From: an uncultured Bacteroidales bacterium | GTDB taxonomy: Bacteria; Bacteroidota; Bacteroidia; Bacteroidales; P3 | Length of the DNA: 64,000 nucleotides | Assembly: GCA_900318175.1 (NCBI GenBank) | Contig: ONJQ01000002.1 | Location: 124,001-188,000, forward strand | Reading direction: 5' to 3' | In this document: positions 9,312 to 17,624 of the stretch, piece by piece | How the letters are laid out: each line of letters starts with the position of its first letter | Position numbering within the stretch: the stretch's first letter is position 1 | Translations under genes and position numbers: made by a program | The notes under the pieces: generated by a model | What the model saw: only the letters and a program-made list of their open reading frames with translations | Database searches by the model: none | What the model was told of the DNA's origin: nothing

Positions 9312-10768
9312 TTCAGATTACGTAATATTTCACATGTGAGATTCCAGAACATCTCCACGGTCTTTATCTCAATCTTCTCGCCGGGGGCATGGACGCCACG
9401 CAGGGTGGGACCATAGCTAATCATGTCCATGTTGGGGTATTTCTCTCCTATCAAGCCGCATTCTAATCCGGCATGGATGGCACGGACTATAGGGTCGTGG
9501 CCGAACATGCGCTTGTAGGTCTCCACACCCACTTTGAGCACCTTGCTGTCGGGGTTGGGGGTCCAGCCGGGGTAGCCGTCGCCATGGCTGACGTGGGCTC
9601 CAATCATACGGAAAGTGGCTTCAATCTTCTGTGCCGCTGCATGTTTGGCACTCTCGACAGAGCTGCGCTGGCTGGTGGCAATATGGATTTGGTGGTCGTC
9701 CATCTTGACAGAGGCCAGATTGGTGGAGGTCTCGACAAAGTTCTCAATCTCGCGACTCATGGCCAGAACGCCATGCGCACAGGCATAGAGGGCGTTAAGG
9801 AGGTTGTATTGTGTCTGGCGGTCGATGAGGCAAGCAGGTTCCTCAATGGGTTCGAGCGTCACCTGCATATTGGGCTCTGTGGAGCGGAACTCGAAGCAGA
9901 TGTGCTTGGCAAAGTCATCAACCATCGAGCGGAAAGCCGCTTCGTAGTCGTGTGCAACAACGATGTCAGCCCATGCTTCGCGGGCAATGGCGTTGCGGAG
10001 GTTGCCGCCGTCTATGCGGGCAAGACCGATTTTGTGGTTCTCGGTGGCGTTCCACAGGATGCGGGTAAGGATTTTGATGGCGCATCCACGACCGCGGTTG
10101 ATGTCGTCGCCACTATGGCCACCTTGCAGGCCAGAGACCTTGATGCGGTAGGAACTTTCGCCTGCGGGGACGGGACGTGTGGTGTAGTCGATGGCCACTG
10201 TGGTGTCTATTCCACCCGCACAGCCAATGCAGTATTCACCCTCATCCTCGTCGTCAAAGTTAAGGAGGATGGAACTCTTCAGCCAGTCGGTGCGGAGGTT
10301 GGCGGCACCTGTGAGGCCGGTTTCCTCATCGACAGTAAAGAGGCATTCGAGGGGACCATGCTCTATGCTGTTGTCGGCCAAGATGGCCATTGCTGCTGCC
10401 ACGCCGATGCCGTCGTCGGCGCCCAAGGTCGTGCCATCACCAATCAGCCAGCCGTCTTCTACATAGGCTTGGATGGGCTGGGTGAGGAAATCAAACTCCT
10501 TGTCGCCGTTTTTCTCGCAAACCATGTCCATGTGGGCTTGGAGGCAGACGCCGGGGGCATTTTCGTAGCCCTTGGAGGCGGGCTTGCGAATCAGCACGTT
10601 GCCCACCTCGTCGGCAAGCGTCTCAAGATTCAGTTGCCGACCAAACTCCTGCAAAAAGGCAGAGACTTTGGCCTCGTGCTTGGAAGGACGGGGAATATTC
10701 ATCAATTGGCCGAAGTATTGCCATACTGCGGCAGGCTGGAGGCTATTGAGTGCGTTGTTCATAATCAA
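9308..10768 (-). CDS. pepD: Aminoacyl-histidine dipeptidase (Xaa-His dipeptidase, M20 family)
   Basis: 486 residues, the usual PepD length. It is a cytoplasmic metallopeptidase that cleaves dipeptides including carnosine. Metal-binding motifs are visible: QAHMDMVCEK (His-x-Asp), GTTLGADDGIG (bridging Asp), FTVDEETGLTGA (catalytic and metal Glu) and the late AIHAGLECG (His and Glu). Translation may start at Met1 or Met3 (MIMNN). It overlaps gpsA by 4 nt. The gap of 63 bp to the upstream protease gene shows no clear promoter. Confidence 0.95.
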   Translation of the reverse strand: MIMNNALNSLQPAAVWQYFGQLMNIPRPSKHEAKVSAFLQEFGRQLNLETLADEVGNVLIRKPASKGYENAPGVCLQAHMDMVCEKNGDKEFDFLTQPIQAYVEDGWLIGDGTTLGADDGIGVAAAMAILADNSIEHGPLECLFTVDEETGLTGAANLRTDWLKSSILLNFDDEDEGEYCIGCAGGIDTTVAIDYTTRPVPAGESSYRIKVSGLQGGHSGDDINRGRGCAIKILTRILWNATENHKIGLARIDGGNLRNAIAREAWADIVVAHDYEAAFRSMVDDFAKHICFEFRSTEPNMQVTLEPIEEPACLIDRQTQYNLLNALYACAHGVLAMSREIENFVETSTNLASVKMDDHQIHIATSQRSSVESAKHAAAQKIEATFRMIGAHVSHGDGYPGWTPNPDSKVLKVGVETYKRMFGHDPIVRAIHAGLECGLIGEKYPNMDMISYGPTLRGVHAPGEKIEIKTVEMFWNLTCEILRNLK

Positions 10769-10831
10769 GTTGTTCTATGTTGTTGTTTGTTTATGTCAAT
10801 TAATAATTGATGCCATGCAAGGGTTTTGTGA

Positions 10832-12382
10832 CTATTGCAGCACGACGAGTTTTTGTCCGGACTGCTGCCCGATACGGACGATGTAGATGCCCGGCTTCAC
10901 CGTCACATTCCACGTGTCGCCCTGGTTGGCCGAACGGTAGGCAACGCGCCGTCCCATGATGTCAAACAGGGTCGCGCTCTTGCCATTCAGGCCATGAGCC
11001 ACGATGCTGTTGCCCATGACGTAGGCATGGAGAGCAGAGCTCTCTGTGGTGGGGATTGCCGAGGGGTCATAGCCGTGGTAGGATGTGTCCGGCTCCATGC
11101 CCAACACAGCTCCATGCCACTGGGTGAAGTCATTGGTACCGGGGCGGAGGGCATCAAGCTTGAAGTATCCGTTGGAGTTCCCTCCCCACCCCCAGTTGAC
11201 ACTGTAAAGGTTGGAGTCCACCACGTCGGAGAAGTAGCCAACAATCAAAAAGCCGTGGCCGGAAGTGCCGCTGTGCCCGTCAGGACTGTCGTCCTTGGCC
11301 CAACCGGCATAGTAGACAGGTTTGCCATCGGCCAGGCTGTTGTAAACCATCTTCATCCACAAGGTATCGTCGCCGATGGAATCGCGCATGCCTGTGTAAG
11401 AGTATTTATAGCCAAAATGTTTGCTGATGCGATAGGGAGCACTGATGGTGGGGTCAAGATGCAGACTGGTATCGTAAATGGCATATTCGGGCAGCGACCA
11501 GCTCATGCTGCCATTCTCGCCATAGCGCATGTCAATAGCCACGCCAACGTGATAGATGAGAGTGGCAATAGCGTTGATCTCGGTCGGATCACTGTTCAGC
11601 TGGATGAATTCCGGCATGTGTCCCCAGTCGTAATAAGTGTTTTCAAAGTCGGCGGAGAGTTCACCGTAGCTCCAGTCGGGGTAGGCTGCCGGATTGTCGG
11701 CACCGTTGTAGGAGTGCCGTCCAAAGCCATGCTCAGGGTACTCCCAGTAGCGCATTATCATGGCAAAAGCTGTGGCCACACAACCCGTCACGGCGTTTCT
11801 GGGGCATAAATTATTGTAGGGTTTCTCCTGTGACCAACGGCTGCGGATGAGCAGCGGGATGTGGTCGTTGTAGAAATCGCCTTTCTGAGCGAAGGAGTCG
11901 AGGGCGAGTTTCAGTGCCGAGCCGTTTTGAAGCAGATCCCATTTCCGAGCAATCTCGCGTGTGGAGGCCATGTTACTTTTGCGGCCAGCGGCAATCTGTT
12001 TGTCATACTGCTCTAACCAGAATCGGGCTGCAGGATTCACGTCTGTAGGGTCAAGCGGAGCCTCGTCCGATATGGCAAGCACAGGCGCTGCCATATCGTC
12101 GCCACTCAGCACGACGAACCCCTTCAGGCTATCGCCGTCCTGATTCATCGGCATGGCATAATTATAAATATATAGGTTCTCCAGTGGCGACGCAAGGCTG
12201 ACGGCCTGCAATGAGACGGGTGCGACGGCAGCAATCTGCTTGTCGGCATTATCCATATACAAGGCATGGAGCCTCACGGCGTTCTTGGCCACTATGCGGG
12301 CGCGTGTACCATCCACGGGTCCAGCCATAAGGGTCTGGGCGACAAGGAGGGCGGCTGTTGCTAAAAGGATTCTTTTCATCAT
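10832..12382 (-). CDS. Secreted C10 (streptopain/interpain-type) cysteine protease with T9SS tail
   Basis: 516 residues. A signal peptide covers residues 1-20. An inhibitory prodomain of about 150 residues follows (it begins ARIVAKNAV). The papain-like C10 catalytic domain has Cys201 in AVTGCVATAFAMI, His376 in SGHGFLIVGY and the WGWGG loop near 395. A C-terminal domain of about 80 residues (LFDIMGRRV, then GIYIVRI and KLVVLQ) is of the type recognised by the Por/type IX secretion system. The product should be exported through the outer membrane and attached to the surface or released. Relatives include interpain A of Prevotella intermedia and PrtT of Porphyromonas. It sits between purL and pepD with only 32 and 63 bp gaps, an unusual place for a virulence-type protease. 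Confidence 0.94.
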   Translation of the reverse strand: MMKRILLATAALLVAQTLMAGPVDGTRARIVAKNAVRLHALYMDNADKQIAAVAPVSLQAVSLASPLENLYIYNYAMPMNQDGDSLKGFVVLSGDDMAAPVLAISDEAPLDPTDVNPAARFWLEQYDKQIAAGRKSNMASTREIARKWDLLQNGSALKLALDSFAQKGDFYNDHIPLLIRSRWSQEKPYNNLCPRNAVTGCVATAFAMIMRYWEYPEHGFGRHSYNGADNPAAYPDWSYGELSADFENTYYDWGHMPEFIQLNSDPTEINAIATLIYHVGVAIDMRYGENGSMSWSLPEYAIYDTSLHLDPTISAPYRISKHFGYKYSYTGMRDSIGDDTLWMKMVYNSLADGKPVYYAGWAKDDSPDGHSGTSGHGFLIVGYFSDVVDSNLYSVNWGWGGNSNGYFKLDALRPGTNDFTQWHGAVLGMEPDTSYHGYDPSAIPTTESSALHAYVMGNSIVAHGLNGKSATLFDIMGRRVAYRSANQGDTWNVTVKPGIYIVRIGQQSGQKLVVLQ

Positions 12383-12414
12383 AATGTGCTTTTAATGGGG
12401 TACATGTTTTATTG

Positions 12415-15400
12415 TCAGTCCTTGAAATAAGCCACACCGCTTTCAAAGATGAGCTGGTCTTGGTCGCCCTCAATGTTGCGATAGGTTCCCGGACGCCAGC
12501 GCTCGCTGTGGGCCATTTTGCCCAACACACGGCCGTCGGGACTGGTGATGCCCTCAATGGCCATAAATGACCCGTTCATGTTGTAGGGTTCCTGCATCGT
12601 GACGTTGCCGTCAAGGTCAACGTACTGTGTGGCCACCTGTCCGTTGGCAAACAACTGGTCTATCCATTGTTTCGGAGCCACAAAACGGCCCTCGCCATGC
12701 GAGATGGGCACCACATAGTTCTTGCCCAGTTCAGCTTTCTGGAGCCAGGGCGACAAATTGCTGACCACCTTGGTGTGGGCAATCATGCTCTGGTGGCGGC
12801 CAATGGTGTTGAAGGTCAGAGTGGGTGCGTCTTCGCTCTGCGGACGGATTTCGCCGTATGGGACAAGGCCCAATTTCACCAGTGCTTGGAATCCATTGCA
12901 GATGCCCAGCATCAGTCCGTCGCGTTCTTTCAGCAGCCGCATTACCGCATCGCTGATCATGGGGTTGCGGAACACGCTGGTGATGAATTTGGCGCTGCCG
13001 TCGGGCTCGTCACCTGCCGAGAAGCCACCGGGAATCATCACAATCTGGCTCTTGTCAATGGCTGCAGCAAAGGCTGCCACGCTCTCCTCGATATGCTGGC
13101 TGCTGAGGTTGCGGAATACCAGAGTCTCCACTTCGGCTCCTGCACGCAGGAAGGCGCGTGCCGAGTCGTACTCGCAGTTGGTGCCGGGGAACGCCGGGAT
13201 GAACACCTTGGGCTGGGCGGTCTTGTGTTTGCACACGTACACCTTTTTGGCCTTGTGCAGAGCAGTCTTGCCCATCTTGGCCGCCTGTGTGGCACCGCTG
13301 GTGGTGGGGAAGATGCTCTCCAGTGTGCCCGTCCAGGCCTTCATCATCTCATCCATGCCGATGGTCTCGCCCTCGACAACGAAGTTGCCGCTGTCGTTCA
13401 CGCGGCCTATCTTGCGTGCCACAGCGGGCAGCGAACCGCAGTTCACTACCTCAACCACGATGGCACCATATTTCTTCTCGAACAGCTCTTCGGCGCTGAT
13501 TTTGCCGTCAAAGGTGACACCCATCTTGTTACCGAAAGCCATCTTGCTCACGGCTTCGGCTATGCCACCAAAGCCCACAGCGTAGGCCGACTTGATGGAG
13601 CCTTTGCCCACGGCCTGATGCAAGGCGTTGTACATAGCCAACAGCATCTTGTAGTTCGGCATGCCCATCTTGTCCGGTTTCACCTCCAACAGGTAGAGGT
13701 AACTCCCTGCATGCTTCAGCTCAGGGGTGACAACATGTTTCATATTGCTGATGCAAACGGCAAAGCTGCACAACGTTGGAGGCACATCGATGTCATTGAA
13801 TGTGCCACTCATAGAGTCCTTACCACCGATGGCGGGCAGTTTCAACCCCATCTGAGCGTTGTAGGCACCCAGCAGGGCTGCAAAAGGTTCACCCCAGCGG
13901 TAGGGGTCGTTGCCCAGTTTTTTGAAGTACTCCTGGAAGGTGAGCCTTACGCGGCTCACGTTGCCACCGGCAGCGGCAATCTTGGCCACCGAGTCCACCA
14001 CGGCAAACGCTGCGCCATGGAAGGGGCTCCAACTGCTCAAGTATGGGTCGTAGCCGTAGCTCATCATCGTCACCGTGTCGCTCTGTGCCGTCAGGGTGGG
14101 CAGCAAGCCCATCATGCACTGCGTGGGGGTTGTCTGTGTCCGTCCGCCGTAGGGCATCACCACACTGCCGGCACCCACGGTGCTGTCAAACATCTCCACC
14201 AGTCCTTTCTGCGAGCAGACGTTCAGGTTGGCCAGATTCTCCAGCCAGCGTTCTTTCACGCTTGTCTGTGCATGGGTGGCGCCCGTCTCGGCGCTCTCCT
14301 TGTCGGCGGGCATAGCCACGTGCACCTCAGTCTCCTGGTGGGCACCGTTGGTGTCGATAAAGCGGCGGCTCAGGTTCACTATCTCCTTGCCGCGCCAGCT
14401 TATCACCATGCGGGGCTCGGCGGTGACGGTGGCCACCACCACGGCCTCAAGGTTCTCCTCGTCGGCATATTTCAGCATCTGGTCCACGTCGGCGGGCGAC
14501 ACGACCACAGCCATGCGTTCCTGGCTCTCACTGATGGCCAGCTCTGTGCCGTCCAAGCCGGCATATTTCTTAGGTACCTTGTCAAGGTTTATCTGCAGAC
14601 CGTCAGCCAGCTCGCCAATAGCCACGCTCACTCCGCCGGCGCCAAAGTCGTTGCACTTCTTAATCAGGCTCGACACCTCTTCGCGGCGGAACAGACGCTG
14701 GATTTTTCTCTCGGTGGGGGCGTTGCCCTTCTGCACCTCTGCTCCGCAGGTGGTCAGAGAGGAAGAGTTGTGCGCTTTCGAGGCTCCCGTGGCGCCACCG
14801 CAACCGTCACGGCCTGTGCGGCCACCCAGCAGGATAACCACATCGCCGGGGTCGCTGGTCAATCGCTTCACCTGTCGGCGGGGCGCAGCTGCTATCACGG
14901 CCCCAATCTCCATTCGCTTGGCCACATAGTTGGGGTGGTATATCTCGTTCACAAGCCCCGTCGCCAACCCAATCTGGTTGCCGTAGCTGCTATAGCCGCG
15001 GGCTGCCGTGGTGACAATCTTGCTCTGAGGAAGTTTCCCGGGCAAGGTCTCGCTCATCGGTTTGCGCGGGTCTGCGGCACCCGTCACTCGCATGGCCTGA
15101 TACACGTAAGTGCGACCGCTCAACGGGTCGCGGATGCAACCGCCAAGGCAGGTGGCTGCACCGCCAAAGGGTTCAATCTCCGTCGGGTGGTTGTGGGTCT
15201 CGTTCTTGAAGTTCACCAACCATTCCTCGGTCTTGCCATCCATCTTCACAGGTACTACTATGCTGCAGGCGTTAATCTCGTCGCTCACCTCCTGGTCGTT
15301 CAGTAGTCCTGCCTTGCGCATCCGCTTGGCGGCCAACGTGCCGAGGTCCATCAGACTCACATACTTGTCCGTGCGGCCTTCATATTGGTCTTTGTGGTCG

Positions 15401-16167
15401 GCAAGGTATTGTTGGAAAGCCTCCTCCAACAACGGACGGTACACACCCTCGTCAAACTCCACGCCCTTCAACTCGGTGGCGAAAGTGGTGTGGCGGCAGT
15501 GGTCGCTCCAGTAGGTGTCCAGCACGCGTATCTCCGTCATGCTGGGATCGCGGTGCTCCTCTGTGTTGAAGTAGTTTTGAATATGTTTGAAATCGGCCAA
15601 AGTCATAGCCAGACCCAGACTGTCGTACAGGTTCTTCAGGTCGGCCTCCTCCATGGTGGCAAAGCCATCCAGAATCCGCACGTCGTCGGGCTCGTCGTAG
15701 TGTTCCTCTAAGGTGTCGGGCTTCGGAGCCTCCGTCACGCGGCTGTCCACGGGGTTCACGCAGTGCTTCACCACCGCGGCGCGTTGCTCCTCGGTCAGGT
15801 GGCCGCTGATTACATAAGTCGTAGCAGAACGTATAATGGGTTGTTCGGCAGCGTTGAGCAGACGCACACACTGCGTGGCGCTGTCCGCACGCTGGTCAAA
15901 CTGGCCGGGCAGGTACTCCACCGTGAACACGAAATCGTCCGCCCCATGGGGGAACTCCTCTTCGTAGAGTATGTCAACTGGCGGTTCGGAAAACACCGTG
16001 CCGCTGGCCTTGGCGTAGGTCTCGTCGGACAGGTTCTCCACATCGTAGCGCACCAGCACGCGCACCCCTTCGGGTTCCACGCCCAAGTAGCGTTCCAACT
16101 CCTCGCGCAGTCCCTTGGCCTGTGCGGCATATTCAGCTTTCTTTTCAACAAATAATCTTCTTATCAT
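12415..16167 (-). CDS. purL: Phosphoribosylformylglycinamidine synthase, single-chain type
   Basis: 1250 residues, the large single-polypeptide form that joins the synthase and the glutaminase (PurL plus PurQ of other bacteria). It makes FGAM from FGAR, ATP and glutamine in purine synthesis. The FGAM synthase part includes LDTYWSDHCRHTTFAT, FKNETHNHPTEIEPFGGAAT and GGRTGRDGCGGATGAS. The C-terminal glutaminase domain begins near VFIPAFPGTNCEYDSARA and contains the nucleophile loop MLGICNGFQ and the SHGEGRF segment. It follows the acyltransferase gene at 56 bp and precedes the C10 protease. Confidence 0.97.
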   Translation of the reverse strand: MIRRLFVEKKAEYAAQAKGLREELERYLGVEPEGVRVLVRYDVENLSDETYAKASGTVFSEPPVDILYEEEFPHGADDFVFTVEYLPGQFDQRADSATQCVRLLNAAEQPIIRSATTYVISGHLTEEQRAAVVKHCVNPVDSRVTEAPKPDTLEEHYDEPDDVRILDGFATMEEADLKNLYDSLGLAMTLADFKHIQNYFNTEEHRDPSMTEIRVLDTYWSDHCRHTTFATELKGVEFDEGVYRPLLEEAFQQYLADHKDQYEGRTDKYVSLMDLGTLAAKRMRKAGLLNDQEVSDEINACSIVVPVKMDGKTEEWLVNFKNETHNHPTEIEPFGGAATCLGGCIRDPLSGRTYVYQAMRVTGAADPRKPMSETLPGKLPQSKIVTTAARGYSSYGNQIGLATGLVNEIYHPNYVAKRMEIGAVIAAAPRRQVKRLTSDPGDVVILLGGRTGRDGCGGATGASKAHNSSSLTTCGAEVQKGNAPTERKIQRLFRREEVSSLIKKCNDFGAGGVSVAIGELADGLQINLDKVPKKYAGLDGTELAISESQERMAVVVSPADVDQMLKYADEENLEAVVVATVTAEPRMVISWRGKEIVNLSRRFIDTNGAHQETEVHVAMPADKESAETGATHAQTSVKERWLENLANLNVCSQKGLVEMFDSTVGAGSVVMPYGGRTQTTPTQCMMGLLPTLTAQSDTVTMMSYGYDPYLSSWSPFHGAAFAVVDSVAKIAAAGGNVSRVRLTFQEYFKKLGNDPYRWGEPFAALLGAYNAQMGLKLPAIGGKDSMSGTFNDIDVPPTLCSFAVCISNMKHVVTPELKHAGSYLYLLEVKPDKMGMPNYKMLLAMYNALHQAVGKGSIKSAYAVGFGGIAEAVSKMAFGNKMGVTFDGKISAEELFEKKYGAIVVEVVNCGSLPAVARKIGRVNDSGNFVVEGETIGMDEMMKAWTGTLESIFPTTSGATQAAKMGKTALHKAKKVYVCKHKTAQPKVFIPAFPGTNCEYDSARAFLRAGAEVETLVFRNLSSQHIEESVAAFAAAIDKSQIVMIPGGFSAGDEPDGSAKFITSVFRNPMISDAVMRLLKERDGLMLGICNGFQALVKLGLVPYGEIRPQSEDAPTLTFNTIGRHQSMIAHTKVVSNLSPWLQKAELGKNYVVPISHGEGRFVAPKQWIDQLFANGQVATQYVDLDGNVTMQEPYNMNGSFMAIEGITSPDGRVLGKMAHSERWRPGTYRNIEGDQDQLIFESGVAYFKD

Positions 16168-16223
16168 GATATAGTTCTTTTTTCAGTATTAGGATTAATA
16201 AAGTTTCACATTCAGGGTCTTTT

Positions 16224-16814
16224 TCAGCTTTCTGCCTCCTTATTGGCAGTCTTCTTGGGTCGGATGGCCCAACCCTCCGGGTGCCGTGGGGTGAACTGGT
16301 CAAAAAACTCAATCATCCGCTCCACGTCGGCCTCATAGTCGCCCGTAAGCTGGATGGTCGGCCCATAGCCGGCCCTCTTGTTCTTGAAGTCCATGAAGCC
16401 CAACGCCACAGGCACTCCCGCCTGGGTAGCAATCTCGTAAAAGCCCCTCTTAAAGCGTTTCACGGGCTTGCGTGTAGCCTCAGGAGTGATGACGATGCAA
16501 ACGTTGTCATTCTCTTTCAAGGTCTTCACAGCCCTTGCCACCAAGTCATTGTGGCGGTTGCCACGATCCACGGGCACCAGCCCGAGGTGCAGCAGAAGCC
16601 TCCGCGTGAAGAAATTGAAGAACTCCTTCTTCACCATAATTTTCGGATTCACACCCGCAGCAAACAGCACCGCGGCCCCAATAATATAGTCCGCAAAAGC
16701 AGTGTGAGGAGCCACAGCCACTACACAATGGCGCAATTCCGGCCTGTCCTTTAGGTCGGGAATCTCAAAGTGCCACCCGCACAGCTTCACCAGCTGTATC
16801 CAAATCTTTCTCAT
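16224..16814 (-). CDS. 1-acyl-glycerol-3-phosphate acyltransferase family protein (PlsC-like)
   Basis: About 196 residues when started at the ATG at 16814 (MRKIWIQLVK). A longer frame opens at 16871, but a promoter -7 box at 16869-16876 would leave that start outside the transcript. The PlsC/LPLAT signatures are APHTAFAD (the HX4D catalytic motif), VPVDRGNR and ITPEATRK in place of the usual PEGTR. It should transfer an acyl chain to a lysophospholipid or related acceptor at the inner membrane. It is shorter than typical PlsC and belongs to the small cytoplasmic-type acyltransferases of Bacteroidetes. It is the first gene of the run leading to purL. Confidence 0.85.
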   Translation of the reverse strand: MRKIWIQLVKLCGWHFEIPDLKDRPELRHCVVAVAPHTAFADYIIGAAVLFAAGVNPKIMVKKEFFNFFTRRLLLHLGLVPVDRGNRHNDLVARAVKTLKENDNVCIVITPEATRKPVKRFKRGFYEIATQAGVPVALGFMDFKNKRAGYGPTIQLTGDYEADVERMIEFFDQFTPRHPEGWAIRPKKTANKEAES

Positions 16815-16868
16815 TATTATACTTTTATATAATAAATAAGCCTTGGCGACTCGTTTGTTTCTGTCGTG

Positions 16869-16876
16869 CAAATATA
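16869..16876 (-). promoter_or_regulatory. -7 box TATATTTG upstream of the acyltransferase/purL run
   Basis: TATATTTGCA on the minus strand preceded by a T-run, the usual Bacteroidales look. No TTTG box at 19 nt spacing. It fixes the start of the acyltransferase at 16814 rather than 16871. Confidence 0.55.
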
Positions 16877-16937
16877 CATAAAAAAAACAAATTGGCGAAG
16901 ATTCAAGTGTTTTTTTCTACCCCAAGAACAACTTTTT

Positions 16938-16968
16938 TTTGCCATGTCGCACAATCTTCGTATATTTG
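16938..16968 (+). promoter_or_regulatory. Promoter of the tRNA-Ser gene
   Basis: TTTG at 16938-16941, 19-nt spacer, TATATTTG at 16961-16968: a full Bacteroidetes consensus, about 50 nt before the mature tRNA 5' end. Confidence 0.8.
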
Positions 16969-17018
16969 CACCATCGTTCGCAAGTGAGCATATCCGTGCA
17001 ACACGCTGAACGGCAAAA

Positions 17019-17103
17019 GGAAAGATGGCAGAGCGGTCGAATGCGGCGGTCTTGAAAACCGTTGACCTGCGAGGGTCCGGGGGTTCGAATCCCTCTCTTT
17101 CCG
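17019..17103 (+). tRNA. tRNA-Ser (anticodon TGA)
   Basis: The 85-nt cloverleaf has a 7-bp acceptor stem (GGAAAGA at 17019-17025 with TCTTTCC at 17096-17102). The anticodon loop CTTGAAA at 17051-17057 carries TGA at 17053-17055. There is a serine-type long variable arm and a T-loop GTTCGAATC. The discriminator is G17103, as expected for serine. The CCA end is not encoded. It decodes UCN codons. An AT-rich accessory island starts about 500 bp downstream, so this tRNA may mark an integration hotspot; no duplicated tRNA 3' end was found in the window. Confidence 0.96.
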
Positions 17104-17141
17104 CTGAAATTTCTTGTACTTAGGGAAACTTCCACAATAGG

Positions 17142-17175
17142 AACGCTGCGACCAAAGGTCGCAGCGTTTTTTTTT
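17142..17175 (+). terminator. Rho-independent terminator after tRNA-Ser
   Basis: A perfect 12-bp stem (17142-17153 with 17157-17168) with an AAA loop runs directly into a nine-T tract (17167-17175), 38 nt after the tRNA. Confidence 0.93.
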
Positions 17176-17246
17176 GCAACGCACAGCGATACCGAGATGC
17201 GTCGTGCACTTTTTTTAGTGCAGCTTTCCAATGAAACTGCACTTTT

Positions 17247-17278
17247 TTTGTGCACATTAGAATTATTTTGTATTTTTG
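17247..17278 (+). promoter_or_regulatory. Orphan promoter downstream of tRNA-Ser
   Basis: TTTG at 17247-17250, 20-nt spacer, TATTTTTG at 17271-17278, followed by GCAG. No protein gene lies downstream on this strand before 24490; only a short structured segment follows. Confidence 0.5.
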
Positions 17279-17284
17279 CAGCCA

Positions 17285-17362
17285 CAAAGTGTCAACTTTT
17301 TTCAGGTTAAGACACCTTTCCGATAGCGGTAGCGGAGAAGCAACCCCCCGCGGTTGCCTTTT
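17285..17362 (+). ncRNA. Possible small RNA
   Basis: The segment lies between the orphan promoter and a small hairpin (GCAACC at 17340-17345 with GGTTGC at 17352-17357) followed by CTTTTG. A second, stronger hairpin (GCCCGCCG at 17376-17383 with CGGCGGGC at 17393-17400) lies just beyond; on the minus strand that one is followed by TTTTGCTTTT. No known RNA family was recognised, and the assignment rests only on promoter plus hairpin. Confidence 0.3.
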
Positions 17363-17624
17363 GCCAAAAGCAAAAGCCCGCCGATTCGAACACGGCGGGC
17401 AAAAACATTGAAAATCCGACACAACAAACCACGACTGGAACATCCGCAGAGAGGGGAACCAAGAGGAGAATAACTGCTCACTATGCAGAGCCGAAGCAAT
17501 GTCACCAAAGGTAAACCTCTCGATACAAATACACTTTCATATAAAATCCAACATCCAAATTATGATAAGAGAGCAGTATAACAAAAGATAGTGCTGCCTT
17601 TTATTTTATTTTGGCATTTAAGTA
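17363..17624. other. Non-coding stretch before the AT-rich island
   Basis: Apart from the GC-rich hairpin at 17376-17400 I see no gene or repeat here. Base composition changes from GC-rich to AT-rich around 17520, marking the left edge of the island. Confidence 0.4.

Noticed and set aside
17019..17103. tRNA 3' end as one half of an attachment-site pair
   Set aside because: I looked for a second copy of the tRNA 3' segment around 23-25 kb and in the rest of the window and found none.
17120..17443. 107-codon minus-strand frame over the tRNA terminator region
   Set aside because: Runs through a clear plus-strand terminator and promoter; composition not protein-like.
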